Assembly (NCBI GenBank): GCA_023439545.1
Contig: JAEXNT010000042.1
Location: forward strand, 124,001-188,000
DNA: 64,000 nt
Origin: Bacillota bacterium
Lineage (GTDB): Bacteria; Bacillota; Clostridia; Acetivibrionales; DTU013
Direction of reading: 5' to 3'
The position numbers and the translations under genes are program-made. The notes below the pieces were generated by a model. The model was not told the origin of the DNA. It was given only the letters and a program-made list of their open reading frames with translations, and ran no database searches. Each line of letters starts with the position of its first letter. Positions within the stretch are counted from its first letter, which is position 1. Below, piece after piece: positions 9,443-19,253 of the stretch.

Positions 9443-11569
9443 ATGACAAATATATACGAATTTGAAAGCGGAAAGAAAATATTCAAAGTATCTAATCGCG
9501 AAATGGTTGATACCAAGGTCAGTGACATGCTTTGCAGCAACTTCATTGAAGTCGGCTTCGGATATCAGGTCGAGGCGATGTGGTCGGAAATGCTTTTTAA
9601 CCGGAGCTTTGAAAAGATCGCACAGCTGACCCCCGCGACTTACGACTGGTTCGGCGGCAAGGATGTCATCGGCGACGATTGGACAAAGCAGGAGTGGTAC
9701 CACAGCGGCTATGAGCATAACCGTTGGTATGCCTGCCCGTCACAGGACCACACACTGTCCATGGCGCCGGACTGCTCGTTCATAATACCCAAGGCCCCAT
9801 TTTACAGTATTGAAATTCAGCAGGCAGAAGGCGGAGTCCACGGCCGGCACTGCCTGACGGTACACAATTTTGAGTCTGTACGTATGTGCGGTATAGCTCA
9901 GAATGGAAAATACTTAAAAACCGGGGAAAATTACGATTTCCGGGGATATTTCAAAAATATTGGAGATGTACCAGCCGGTGCTGAGTTGCGATTTTACAAA
10001 ACCGATGAAACGATCGATTGGGGAAATCCTCTTTTTGTTGTCATGCTGGACGGAATAACCTCAGAAGGCGGAACAATAGAAAGGAACTTTAAAAACACAA
10101 GCTTTACCGGCTTTGCAACCTTCGCTCTGTTTCTGGCGCCGGGCACAAAGCTGATGCTCGACGCCTTTTCGCTAAGGCCCGGAAGCACAGTTGCTGGCTG
10201 GCGTGAGGATGTCGTTGAGAGCTTGCGCCGGGTAAATCCCAGACTCATTCGTTTTCCGGGCGGTTGCTTCGCTTCACTGCACGACTGGCGCGATGCCATA
10301 GGACCGTTTGATTCCCGCAAGCCCGAGCCGTCATACTTCTGGGGCGACATCAATTATAACGACGTCGGCGCCGACGAGTTCTTGCGTCTGTGCGAAGTAC
10401 TCGGCTGCGAATCGATGCTGGTTGTTAATTTCTTTCACCCTGACAAGCGTTATCTGCTCGCCAGCGACATAAATATCGACCCCCCGGGTTTTGCCGAATA
10501 TTCTCCCCACGGGTATGACCTTCCCGGCATAACAGACATCGATGCCGGAGTGAAATGCGCCGCTGAATGGGTGGAATATTGCAACGGCGCCGTAACTACG
10601 AAAATGGGTGCATTACGCGCTGAAAACGGCCACCCCGAACCTTATAACGTCCGCTACTGGGAGATGGACAACGAGACCTTCCGCTGGTTTTCGGTCGAAG
10701 ACTACGCAAAGACCGTCATCAAGTACTCGCAGGCTATGAAGGCCGTTGACCCCGCTATCAAGATCGGACTTTGCTCTTATCACTATTATAAGTTTTTTAT
10801 CGAGGAACTGCTTGATATCTGTGGAGAGTATGTCGACTTTTTGGCTGACCGCGTGTGTGAACCCGATAATCTGGCAAAAAAGATCGCCGCAGTGCGCAGA
10901 TTCAACGCAACCCACAAGCACCAGATCTTTTACGCCGACACCGAAGCGCTGCAAAACCGCGACCCGACGCCTGCGCCGTTTGTGGGGGAGTTTTACAAAA
11001 AAAACGGCATAACTCTTCGAGAAGCTCGCCGGACTTGGATTTACGCGCTGTCGCTGGTTTCGAATCTCATGATGGACCACCGCCTGGGCGGTGTGGTCAA
11101 ATTCATGTGTTTCAACAATCTGGCAAATACCTCGGGACAATCCTGCATCGAAACACCTAAGGAAGGGGCCATGCTTTCGGCTTGCGGGCTTATCTATGAG
11201 CAGATGTCGCGAACAAGGGCAGCCTGGCCGCTTGAAATCGAAGGTTACTCCGCGTCAAGCCGCAAGGAAGCTGAGATTCAAGCAGCCTGGGACAAGGATC
11301 GCAGCGCGCTTATAGTATACCTTCTTAACCGTAGCGATGAGGATACCTGCGTATCACTTGATTTCTCCGCTCTGGGCAGGCCGCTTGTCAAGGCGGCAAT
11401 GAGACGCATGTCGGCTTCAGGCGGGCGCGTACAGGAGACAGCCGCCTCACAGGGCAACGTAAAATATGAATACGCATATTTTCCGGTCTCATCTATTAGC
11501 CCAAATACTTTTGAAATGCCAGGCTTTTCATTTACAGAAATAGTAATCGAATCAGAAGGAGTGATTTAA
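9443..11569 (+). CDS. GH51-like alpha-L-arabinofuranosidase
   Basis: 708 residues from ATG 9443, which has AAGGGG seven bases upstream; a GTG six bases earlier is too close to that site. An N-terminal beta-sandwich part (about 60-250) precedes a TIM barrel with RFPGGCFASLHDWRDAIGP, the acid/base motif WEMDNET (Glu411) and the nucleophile motif ADTEAL (Glu501), then a C-terminal beta domain. No signal peptide, so it probably acts on imported arabino-oligosaccharides. It is first in an operon with LplB/YtcP-type permeases; its stop overlaps the next ATG by one base. It is longer than, and divergent from, the second GH51 at 15298, so its preferred substrate may differ. Confidence 0.85.
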   Translation: MTNIYEFESGKKIFKVSNREMVDTKVSDMLCSNFIEVGFGYQVEAMWSEMLFNRSFEKIAQLTPATYDWFGGKDVIGDDWTKQEWYHSGYEHNRWYACPSQDHTLSMAPDCSFIIPKAPFYSIEIQQAEGGVHGRHCLTVHNFESVRMCGIAQNGKYLKTGENYDFRGYFKNIGDVPAGAELRFYKTDETIDWGNPLFVVMLDGITSEGGTIERNFKNTSFTGFATFALFLAPGTKLMLDAFSLRPGSTVAGWREDVVESLRRVNPRLIRFPGGCFASLHDWRDAIGPFDSRKPEPSYFWGDINYNDVGADEFLRLCEVLGCESMLVVNFFHPDKRYLLASDINIDPPGFAEYSPHGYDLPGITDIDAGVKCAAEWVEYCNGAVTTKMGALRAENGHPEPYNVRYWEMDNETFRWFSVEDYAKTVIKYSQAMKAVDPAIKIGLCSYHYYKFFIEELLDICGEYVDFLADRVCEPDNLAKKIAAVRRFNATHKHQIFYADTEALQNRDPTPAPFVGEFYKKNGITLREARRTWIYALSLVSNLMMDHRLGGVVKFMCFNNLANTSGQSCIETPKEGAMLSACGLIYEQMSRTRAAWPLEIEGYSASSRKEAEIQAAWDKDRSALIVYLLNRSDEDTCVSLDFSALGRPLVKAAMRRMSASGGRVQETAASQGNVKYEYAYFPVSSISPNTFEMPGFSFTEIVIESEGVI

Positions 11570-12513
11570 TGAATGCTCTTGTCGGAGTGACGGATCATAA
11601 GAGTGTGACAACCAGATTCAAAAACTTTTTTCGGAAGAACTGGGGACTTTATCTTTTAGCCGCGCCCACGCTAATTTATGTCGCAGTATTTCTTTACGGT
11701 CCGATGTTCGGCATTATTATTGCCTTTGAGGATTTTTCACCGACAAAAGGTTTTTTTGGAAGTCCGTTCGTAGGGCTTAAGCATTTTCAGACGTTTATTG
11801 AATCCTATAATTTCTGGGATATCTTCAATAACACGCTTACGCTGAGCTTATACAGCCTTGCCGCAAACTTTCCTGTGCCGATAATTTTCGCGCTGCTGCT
11901 CAATCAGCTGACCTCCCAGCGCTATAAAAAGCTTGTACAGACAGTGTCCTACGCTCCGTTTTTCATTTCAGTCGTTGTAATGGTTGGTATGCTCTCGGTA
12001 TTTATGTCGCCTCAGACAGGTATTATTAACGTATTCATCAAGCTGGCAGGCGGCCAGGGAATCTATTTTCTGGGTAAACCCGAGCTTTTCCAGCATATAT
12101 ACGTCTGGTCGGGCGTCTGGCAGGGTACCGGTCAGGCAGCCATAATCTATATCGCAGCGCTGACAAGCATCAGCCAGGAACTGCACGAGGCTGCGATGGT
12201 CGATGGCGCGACCAAGCTGCAGAGGGTCTACCACATCGATATTCCGGGCATTATGCCCACGGTTATAACCATGCTGCTGCTCAATCTGGGACGTACAATG
12301 TCCCTCGGCTTTGAAAAGGCATATCTCATGCAGAATACGCTCAACAAGCAGGCCTCTGAGATCATCTCAACCTATGTTTACACCATTGGTCTTCAGAATT
12401 CCGAATTCAGCTACGCCACGGCCATAGGTCTGTTCAACGCTGTTATAAACTGTTTGCTTGTAATACTTGTTAACAAAATTTCGAAAAAATTCACCGACAC
12501 CAGTCTGTGGTAA
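11569..12513 (+). CDS. lplB: ABC sugar transporter permease, LplB type
   Basis: 314 residues with six predicted membrane helices and the cytoplasmic EAA loop (LHEAAMVDGATKLQRVYHID) that contacts the ATPase. The N-terminal pattern WGLYLLAAPTLIYVAVFLYGPMFG is typical of LplB-type oligosaccharide permeases. It starts with ATG overlapping the upstream stop (TAATG), implying translational coupling. It pairs with the permease at 12525 and binding protein at 13487. No ATPase gene is present, as is usual for CUT1 systems that share an MsmX/UgpC-like ATPase encoded elsewhere. Confidence 0.93.
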   Translation: MNALVGVTDHKSVTTRFKNFFRKNWGLYLLAAPTLIYVAVFLYGPMFGIIIAFEDFSPTKGFFGSPFVGLKHFQTFIESYNFWDIFNNTLTLSLYSLAANFPVPIIFALLLNQLTSQRYKKLVQTVSYAPFFISVVVMVGMLSVFMSPQTGIINVFIKLAGGQGIYFLGKPELFQHIYVWSGVWQGTGQAAIIYIAALTSISQELHEAAMVDGATKLQRVYHIDIPGIMPTVITMLLLNLGRTMSLGFEKAYLMQNTLNKQASEIISTYVYTIGLQNSEFSYATAIGLFNAVINCLLVILVNKISKKFTDTSLW

Positions 12514-12524
12514 GGAGGTAATAT

Positions 12525-13433
12525 ATGACGAGATCAATCAAGCCGGTAAGGCATATCCGTCGCTCGCCATCAGACATCGTATTCGACGGTTTTGTCTATT
12601 TTGTAATGACACTGACTCTTATCGCCTGCGCTTATCCGCTGTACTTTATACTCATAGCCTCAGTGAGCAACCCCATGCAAATCTCCTTGGGCAAGGTGCT
12701 CCTTTTACCGAAGGAATTCTCCCTCGATGGTTATGAGAGAATATTCTCTTACACCAAGATCTGGACGGGCTATGCCAACACGCTATTATACACTGTGCTC
12801 GGTACATCCATCAATCTTGTCTGCACGATAACCGCGGGCTACGCCCTCTCCCGCAAGGAAATGACAGGACGAGGAATACTGCTTAAATTAATCGCATTTA
12901 CCATGTTTTTCAGCGGTGGTTTGATACCGACCTATATGCTGGTCAAGGGTCTCGCGCTGACAGATACCATATGGGCGATGGTTATTCCAAATGCCGTGCA
13001 GGTATGGAATCTTATGATAACGCGTTCCTTCTTCGAGAGCACGATACCGGATGAATTGCTGGATGCCGCGTCAATAGACGGCTGCGGAACGCTGCGCTTC
13101 TTTGGAAGGATAGTTCTGCCGCTGTCCCCGGCCATCATCTCGGTTATGATACTTTTCTATTCAATCAGCCATTGGAACGCATTTTTCAATGCCATGCTCT
13201 ACCTCACAAAACCGAAACTCATGCCGTTGCAGCTTATACTGCGTGATATACTGCTATCCAACCAGTCCACCTCTATGGTTGACGACGTAGAGACGCTGCT
13301 CGAACGGCAAAGGGTGGCAGAGACGCTTAAATACGGCGTTATAGTCGTCGCAAGCGTTCCGGTGCTCATATTATATCCGTTTATGCAGAAGTACTTCGTT
13401 ACCGGCATCATGGTCGGGGCGATAAAAGGCTGA
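12525..13433 (+). CDS. ytcP: ABC sugar transporter permease, YtcP type
   Basis: 302 residues, six membrane helices, EAA loop LLDAASIDGCGTLRFFGRIV and the C-terminal VTGIMVGAIKG typical of YtcP/AraQ-like CUT1 permeases. AAGGAGG precedes the ATG. It forms the second half of the membrane channel with the LplB-type partner 11 bp upstream. Confidence 0.93.
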   Translation: MTRSIKPVRHIRRSPSDIVFDGFVYFVMTLTLIACAYPLYFILIASVSNPMQISLGKVLLLPKEFSLDGYERIFSYTKIWTGYANTLLYTVLGTSINLVCTITAGYALSRKEMTGRGILLKLIAFTMFFSGGLIPTYMLVKGLALTDTIWAMVIPNAVQVWNLMITRSFFESTIPDELLDAASIDGCGTLRFFGRIVLPLSPAIISVMILFYSISHWNAFFNAMLYLTKPKLMPLQLILRDILLSNQSTSMVDDVETLLERQRVAETLKYGVIVVASVPVLILYPFMQKYFVTGIMVGAIKG

Positions 13434-13486
13434 ATTCATACAGGGTAACCTGTTTGAATAATAAAAACTCTTAAAGGGAGGAAAAA

Positions 13487-15166
13487 ATGATGCTAAAATC
13501 AATCACCAAGGCTGTTGCGATTATGGTCGTTCTTGTGATGGTGTTTACCGGCTGCCAGTCGGGCACATCCACCAACACTCCTGCCACTACCGCTGCCGCC
13601 ACCACCGCTGCCGGTTCTAATACCGCTTCCGGTGAGATCAAAAACTTCAACCCGACAGGTTACCCGATCTGCCCGGATGAGCCGGTGACTCTACGCGTCC
13701 TCACCCAGTCACGCGCCGAAATGCCCTCGGATTTGAACGATCTGCCGCTTATCCAGAATGACTCAAAGGTTATGAACGTTAAAATCGAATGGATAATGGC
13801 AATGGGCGCAACCTTCAACGAGAAGAAAAACCTCATGCTCGCCACCGGCGACCTGCCGGACATCATCGAGTCGGCTATACCGTCCTCTGACCTTACCAAG
13901 TACGGGCCTGACGGTACGTTTATTCCCTTGAACAAGCTCATAGAAGAATATGGAGTCAACTTCAAAAAGCTTTATGCAGAAATACCCATGCTGGAAAAGT
14001 ATATCACCGCTCCGGACGGCAATATTTACAGCCTCGCACGCATTAACTCCGGTCCGTGGATGCCGACTAACGGCGTCGGTATAATAAACAAGATGTGGCT
14101 TGACAATCTGGGTCTCAAGATGCCGACCACCATCGACGAATTTGAAGCCGTACTGAAGGCTTTCAAAACCGGTGACCCGAACAAAAACGGCCAGGCTGAC
14201 GAGATCCCGATGACCTTCTCGATAACGAACGGCGCTTCCCCGCTGTCCGAGAACAACGGTCTAAGCTATCTGTTCTCATCCTTCGGTCTCGCTATCGGAA
14301 ACTCACCCACTGAAACATATGTGGGCGTAAAAGATGGCAAAGTATACAACCAGGGCGCCGCACCCGAGTTCAAGGAAGCCATTGCGTGGTTTGCAAAGCT
14401 TTATAAGGAAGGCTTGGTAGATTCCGAAGGTTTCACGCTCAAGAACGCTGATTTTGTTGCAAAAATCAATGCTGAGCCAGGTATAATCGGATACAGCCAG
14501 CTTTGGGATAAAAACGACGCTGTCTCCAACCCGACAAACAACAAGGCATACCAGTATATGCCGCTATTAGCAGGCCCTGGCGGACGCACACCGGTATTCT
14601 TCAAGCAGGTGCTTCCTGGAACTGTCCGTGGCTGGGGTGAAATCACCAAAGCCTGCAAGACCCCTGAAGTTGCAATGCGTTGGTTAGATTACTTCTTTGA
14701 TGAAAAGAACGCCATTGAACACATTGAAGGACCCATAGGCGTCCGTGTTCTTGAAAATCCCGATGGAACGCTTTCCGTACGCAAGCCGCCCGAAGGAAAG
14801 AGCGTAGCCGAGGACCGTTTCTCCAACTGTAATGCAGGTATCCTTGCAATGCCCGCGAGCGCTTATACAAACAAGCTCAAGTTGCCTTCAACCGATGAAA
14901 AGGTCAATTTCATCAACACGTTTATGGATCAGCTGAAAGACAAGGAGCCCTTCCCGCCGGTATTCTACACCGCCGAAGAGGCCAATGAAATGAACAAGCT
15001 GCAGACAGATATCTTTAATCTGATCGAGAGCAAAGCCAGCCAGTGGATCATAAACGGCAATATTGACGCCGAATGGGACTCGTACCTCAAGGAATTGGAT
15101 AAAGCGGGTCAAGCCAAGTGGCTTTCAATAAAGCAGGCTGCTTACGACAGGTTTACGAAAGAGTAA
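13487..15166 (+). CDS. Extracellular solute-binding lipoprotein (LipO/YtcQ type)
   Basis: 559 residues with a lipobox (VFTGC, Cys23) and a Thr/Ala-rich linker, then a large family-1-like binding fold. At about 560 residues it matches the long binding proteins that partner LplB/YtcP permeases. It should capture arabino-oligosaccharides or related oligosaccharides outside the membrane, given the flanking GH51 genes (inference). Two adjacent ATGs, at 13487 and 13490, lie 5 and 8 bases after GGAGG; the second has the better spacing. Confidence 0.92.
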   Translation: MMLKSITKAVAIMVVLVMVFTGCQSGTSTNTPATTAAATTAAGSNTASGEIKNFNPTGYPICPDEPVTLRVLTQSRAEMPSDLNDLPLIQNDSKVMNVKIEWIMAMGATFNEKKNLMLATGDLPDIIESAIPSSDLTKYGPDGTFIPLNKLIEEYGVNFKKLYAEIPMLEKYITAPDGNIYSLARINSGPWMPTNGVGIINKMWLDNLGLKMPTTIDEFEAVLKAFKTGDPNKNGQADEIPMTFSITNGASPLSENNGLSYLFSSFGLAIGNSPTETYVGVKDGKVYNQGAAPEFKEAIAWFAKLYKEGLVDSEGFTLKNADFVAKINAEPGIIGYSQLWDKNDAVSNPTNNKAYQYMPLLAGPGGRTPVFFKQVLPGTVRGWGEITKACKTPEVAMRWLDYFFDEKNAIEHIEGPIGVRVLENPDGTLSVRKPPEGKSVAEDRFSNCNAGILAMPASAYTNKLKLPSTDEKVNFINTFMDQLKDKEPFPPVFYTAEEANEMNKLQTDIFNLIESKASQWIINGNIDAEWDSYLKELDKAGQAKWLSIKQAAYDRFTKE

Positions 15167-15235
15167 GGGAAAAAATCAATACAATCGATAAATGAATTGA
15201 GCTAAAAATTCAGTAGATAATATCACTTAACAGAT

Positions 15236-15276
15236 GGCAAGGACTGGGTTCGGTTTTGCCGGGCTCAGTCCTTGCC
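15236..15276 (+). other. Long intercistronic hairpin after the binding-protein gene
   Basis: Arms 15236-15253 and 15259-15276 give an 18-bp stem with three G-U pairs and a five-base loop. The outer 11 bp are perfect. No U-tract follows and a ribosome site begins seven bases later, so partial termination or 3'-end stabilisation of the binding-protein mRNA is more likely than full termination. Confidence 0.6.
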
Positions 15277-15297
15277 AATATAGGGAGGCGTAATCTG

Positions 15298-16830
15298 ATG
15301 AATACCCAAATAACCATCAATGCCAACTGCGGGAAGCATAAGATCGACAGGAACATATACGGGCATTTCGCCGAGCATTTGGGTCGCTGTATATACGATG
15401 GCTTCTGGGTCGGAGAGGATTCCTCGATACCAAATAACCGCGGGATCAGAAATGACATCGTCAAAGCTTTAAAAGGCATAAAAATACCTAATCTGCGTTG
15501 GCCGGGAGGGTGCTTTGCAGATGAATATCACTGGAAAGACGGAATCGGTCCGAAGGAGAATAGGGCGAAAATAATAAACACTCATTGGGGCGGAGTCGTA
15601 GAAAATAACCATTTCGGTACCCATGAATTTTTTGACCTTTGCGAACAGCTCGGAACGGAACCGTATATATGCGGCAATTTAGGAAGCGGTACGATTTATG
15701 AGATGCAGGAATGGGTAGAATATATGACCTTTGACGGCGAATCGCCAATGGCCAATTTAAGAAGGGCAAATGGAAGAGATAAGGCATGGAAGCTCAAGTA
15801 TTTCGGGGTAGGAAATGAAAACTGGGGCTGCGGCGGAAGAATGAGGGCGGAATATTACGCTGATGAATACAGACGTTACTCACTCTATGTCAGGGACTAC
15901 AGCGATGAGTCCATATATAAAATAGCAGCCGGACCCAGGGGAGACAATTACCACTGGACAGATGTGATGATGAGGGAAGCGGGCTATTTCATGGATGGGC
16001 TTGCACTCCATTATTATACTAGGGTCAGGGATCACAGTATTGTTATTGAAAATCCGGATGGAAACAAGATATACTTAAAAAAGCCAAATGCCGTAAGAGG
16101 TTCAGCGATAGATTTCGATGAAAGCGAATGGTTTGCAATCATGAAGGCGGCTTACTTTACAGAGGAGCTTGTAAGCAAGCATTCCGCCATCATGGATAAG
16201 TATGATCCTGAAAAGAGGGTAGCTCTTATAGTGGATGAGTGGGGAACCTGGTTTGACGTTGAGCCGGGAACGAACCCCGGATTCCTTTATCAGCAGAATA
16301 CTCTCAGGGATGCGGTTTCCGCTGCGATCAGCCTTAACATATTCAACAACCATAGCGACCGTGTGCGCATGACGAATATAGCACAGACAATAAACGTGCT
16401 CCAGGCTGTTATTCTGACAGAAGGGGAGAAAATGCTGCTGACGCCAACTTATCATGTATATGAAATGTTCAATGTGCATCATGATGCAACACATCTTCCG
16501 ATTGAAATAAAGACCAACGAATACGGATATCTTGATGAAAAGTTACCGCAGGTAAGCGCATCTGCTTCTGTGGATGAGAAAGGCGTAGTTCATGTGAGCC
16601 TTTGCAATATAAGTATAAATGAAGCGGCAGAAGTCAACTGCAATATAGAAGGATTAAAGGCAGGAAAGATTTCCGGCAGAGTGCTTGCGTCTTCCGTAAT
16701 GAACAGGCATAACACTTTTGGAAATCCAGAACAACTAAAACCGGAGGAATTCAAAAATTGCTCGCTTTGCGGAAAGGGCTTCAATGCTGTGTTACCTCCG
16801 ATGTCTGTTGTGGTGCTGGCTATAGAATAG
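15298..16830 (+). CDS. abfA: GH51 alpha-L-arabinofuranosidase
   Basis: 510 residues from ATG 15298 with GGGAGG nine bases upstream. A TTG at 15256 lies inside the hairpin and is rejected. Canonical GH51 motifs are visible: GHFAEHLGRCIYDGFWVG near residue 22, LRWPGGCFADEYHWKDGIGP, GVGNENWGCGG (acid/base Glu174) and VDEWGTWF (nucleophile Glu314), then a C-terminal beta-sandwich. Length is usual for intracellular AbfA/Araf51 enzymes, which release terminal arabinofuranose from arabinan and arabinoxylan fragments. It is the last enzyme of the arabinofuranoside operon. Confidence 0.96.
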   Translation: MNTQITINANCGKHKIDRNIYGHFAEHLGRCIYDGFWVGEDSSIPNNRGIRNDIVKALKGIKIPNLRWPGGCFADEYHWKDGIGPKENRAKIINTHWGGVVENNHFGTHEFFDLCEQLGTEPYICGNLGSGTIYEMQEWVEYMTFDGESPMANLRRANGRDKAWKLKYFGVGNENWGCGGRMRAEYYADEYRRYSLYVRDYSDESIYKIAAGPRGDNYHWTDVMMREAGYFMDGLALHYYTRVRDHSIVIENPDGNKIYLKKPNAVRGSAIDFDESEWFAIMKAAYFTEELVSKHSAIMDKYDPEKRVALIVDEWGTWFDVEPGTNPGFLYQQNTLRDAVSAAISLNIFNNHSDRVRMTNIAQTINVLQAVILTEGEKMLLTPTYHVYEMFNVHHDATHLPIEIKTNEYGYLDEKLPQVSASASVDEKGVVHVSLCNISINEAAEVNCNIEGLKAGKISGRVLASSVMNRHNTFGNPEQLKPEEFKNCSLCGKGFNAVLPPMSVVVLAIE

Positions 16831-16843
16831 AGGGGGACGGGAA

Positions 16844-17107
16844 ATGAATCAGAACCTGCCATGTCCGGATTGTTCAGGGACGGTACGGGTACCTCCGGAA
16901 GAAGTTGCTAAAATACTCAAGATCATTATTGAAACCAGACATGTAGAGGTTGCAGATGATGAGGAGTATGGAAAGCGCATGGCTATTTGCAAAGAATGTG
17001 AGAGTCTCGAGTTTGGGACAACCTGCCTTTACTGCGGTTATCTTGTGGAGATAAGGGCCAGGATTTTGGGGGAGTATTGCCCGAAACCGGGGCATAGGAA
17101 ATGGTAG
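16844..17107 (+). CDS. Small zinc-ribbon protein, DUF6171-like
   Basis: 87 residues with Cys pairs CPDC, CKEC and CLYC plus a final Cys near GEYCPKPGH, a layout that suggests one or two structural zinc sites. The C-terminal half (C-x-x-C...C-x-x-C-G...V-E-x-R-A) resembles DUF6171 proteins of Clostridia, whose function is unknown. It starts 13 bp after the GH51 stop with a GGGGG site and ends just before a terminator, so it is probably co-transcribed as the last gene of the operon. Confidence 0.7.
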   Translation: MNQNLPCPDCSGTVRVPPEEVAKILKIIIETRHVEVADDEEYGKRMAICKECESLEFGTTCLYCGYLVEIRARILGEYCPKPGHRKW

Positions 17108-17123
17108 ATAGGTAATTCAAATT

Positions 17124-17171
17124 CGTGCACGGGACTGTTGAGAACTATCAATAGCCCTGTGCACGCTTTTT
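17124..17171 (+). terminator. Rho-independent terminator of the arabinofuranoside operon
   Basis: CGTGCACGGG (17124-17133) pairs with the arm ending 17165 (CCCTGTGCACG, one bulge), followed by C and five T. Confidence 0.8.
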
Positions 17172-17251
17172 CATCGGGGAGGATGTATGAGGCTCCAGCC
17201 GTGTACATACAGGATTTTTCAGTATGAATGAACAGAATTATATGCTAGACT

Positions 17252-17269
17252 TATGGATAAGAATCCATA
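17252..17269. promoter_or_regulatory. Inverted repeat upstream of the kinase gene
   Basis: TATGGAT (17252-17258) and ATCCATA (17263-17269) form a perfect 7-bp dyad with a 4-base loop, 43 bp before the kinase ATG. It may be an operator or a 5'-UTR hairpin. Confidence 0.35.
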
Positions 17270-17312
17270 GCTGAACTAATATTATTTAACTGTGAAGGAA
17301 GTCAGTGGAATT

Positions 17313-19253
17313 ATGCTTATAGAGCCGGGTATAGTACGCAAAAAGTCCAGGACCTTTCTGGGCCGGAGTCCTGTAAACCCACATGTCGTGACTTTTCTGA
17401 CAGGCCTTTTGAGAAGGATAAAAATTCAAAACAGGCTGGCTGTGTCTTTTGCTGTGCTGACACTTGTGCCTGTGATGATTACCGGCGCCTATGCCTATCA
17501 TAAATCCAGCGAGGCCATTAAAAACAAGATCGGCACATATTCCATACAGATTACCAACCAGGTTAGCGAAAATGTTAAAAACGAGCTTATGAAGCTAGAA
17601 AATGACAGCGTGGACATTGCTTTTTCAGACCTTGCACAAAATGCCGTGGCAAATTATGATAATATGAGCGAATGGGAGAAAAATGATACCGAGGCCAGGC
17701 TTCAACGTACACTGGCTAAAAGATTCTCGTTTTCCCACAGTGTTTCGGATGTTCTGGTATATACAAAAAATGCCGACAAGATCATAGCATATGGCGATAC
17801 CTATTTTAAATTCAGGCTCAAGCCTGATTACCTAATTCAGCTTACCAGAGAAATTAAACTTAAAAACGGAGCTCCTTTTTGGACTATTGAGGACAGTAAT
17901 GTTGAGGAAGATACCGACAATACCGGGTACAGAGCAAATAATTACGGTAAGGCCGGGATAATGATTGCAAGAAGTTTCAGATCATTGAATCAGGACTTTG
18001 ATTTAGGATATATCATCATAAGGATAGATGAAAAATATATAGCAAATATCATTAAGGATATTAATATTGGAAGAGGTTCGAGTATTTTCATACTGAATAA
18101 CAGCGGGACTGTCATATCCGGAAGTGGCAAGGGAATAAATGTTGCCAAGCCATATGAAAATACCGGACTTATTGATGAACTCGTAATGAACCGGCAAAAT
18201 GGAGTATACTCATTCAATTCTACGATTACAGGTGAGAGAAGTTTAGTGGCCTATACCTATATTCCGAGCTCCGACTGGTATGTTGTCAGCATTATACCAT
18301 TTTCCTACCTGAATGCGGAAACAACGAAAATAGGGATATATATCGCCGTACTTGGAGTAATATCCTTCCTGTTTGCATTACTTCTGTCCTTTCTGGTGTC
18401 AAAAAGCATATCAAAACCATTGAGCAAGCTGGTTGTTTCAATGAACAATGTCAAGAATGGGAATTTCGTAGTACGCATGGCGGATGATTCCAAAGATGAG
18501 CTTGGTGAAATGACGGTTCATTTTAACAACATGGTGAACGAAATACGATATTTGATTGAAGAAGTGAAGAAAAAGGAAAACCTGAAAAGGATTGCCGAAT
18601 TGAAAGCGCTGCAGGCACAGATAGATCCGCATTTTCTTTCAAACACGCTGAATACGGTCAGATGGCTGGCGAACATTCAGAAGGCCGAAAACATATCGAG
18701 CATCACCAAATCCTTGATACAATTGCTGCAAGCCTGTATGGGAAAGGGTAGTGAACTGATAACCATCAGGGAAGAGGTTGAGTACGTAAAAGATTATCTG
18801 AATATTATGGACTACAGGTATTATGACAAGTTCAAGGTCCATTTTGAAATAGAAGAAAGTATAATGGAGTTTAAAATTATGAGGTTCATACTCCAGCCGA
18901 TCGTTGAAAATTCACTCATTCACGGGCTTGAGCCGATGAGCGGACAGGGACTCATTATACTGAAAGGATACAGGAGCGGAGATGAGCTTCATATTTCGAT
19001 TACGGATAACGGTATCGGAATTGCTCCCGATGATCTGAACAGCTTGATGAAGGACAAACCCTCCGGCGAAAAGTCCACTCTTAGCGGAATAGGCATTTGG
19101 AACGTGGATGAAAGGATAAAGTACTATTTTGGAGAAAAGTACGGAGTTACCATTGAAAGCGTACCAAATCTGTTCACTGCTGTAGAGATAACCATACCGG
19201 CTGTTGAGAAAGGAGATGTGGACCATGCTGCTGAAAGTACTGATTGTAGATGA
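17313..19253 (+). CDS. YesM-type sensor histidine kinase
   Basis: 646 residues from ATG 17313; GTG 17292 is an alternative, and neither has a strong ribosome site. One membrane helix near residue 45, an extracellular Cache-like sensing domain (about 70-330), a second helix (about 340-365), a HAMP segment, a His_kinase block with AQIDPHFLSNTLNT (His440; most relatives have N-P-H-F) and a C-terminal HATPase with DNGIGI. Such kinases sense extracellular saccharides and phosphorylate YesN-type regulators. Its 3' end overlaps the regulator gene by 29 bases, and a binding protein follows, suggesting a three-part sensing unit. Confidence 0.92.
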   Translation: MLIEPGIVRKKSRTFLGRSPVNPHVVTFLTGLLRRIKIQNRLAVSFAVLTLVPVMITGAYAYHKSSEAIKNKIGTYSIQITNQVSENVKNELMKLENDSVDIAFSDLAQNAVANYDNMSEWEKNDTEARLQRTLAKRFSFSHSVSDVLVYTKNADKIIAYGDTYFKFRLKPDYLIQLTREIKLKNGAPFWTIEDSNVEEDTDNTGYRANNYGKAGIMIARSFRSLNQDFDLGYIIIRIDEKYIANIIKDINIGRGSSIFILNNSGTVISGSGKGINVAKPYENTGLIDELVMNRQNGVYSFNSTITGERSLVAYTYIPSSDWYVVSIIPFSYLNAETTKIGIYIAVLGVISFLFALLLSFLVSKSISKPLSKLVVSMNNVKNGNFVVRMADDSKDELGEMTVHFNNMVNEIRYLIEEVKKKENLKRIAELKALQAQIDPHFLSNTLNTVRWLANIQKAENISSITKSLIQLLQACMGKGSELITIREEVEYVKDYLNIMDYRYYDKFKVHFEIEESIMEFKIMRFILQPIVENSLIHGLEPMSGQGLIILKGYRSGDELHISITDNGIGIAPDDLNSLMKDKPSGEKSTLSGIGIWNVDERIKYYFGEKYGVTIESVPNLFTAVEITIPAVEKGDVDHAAESTDCR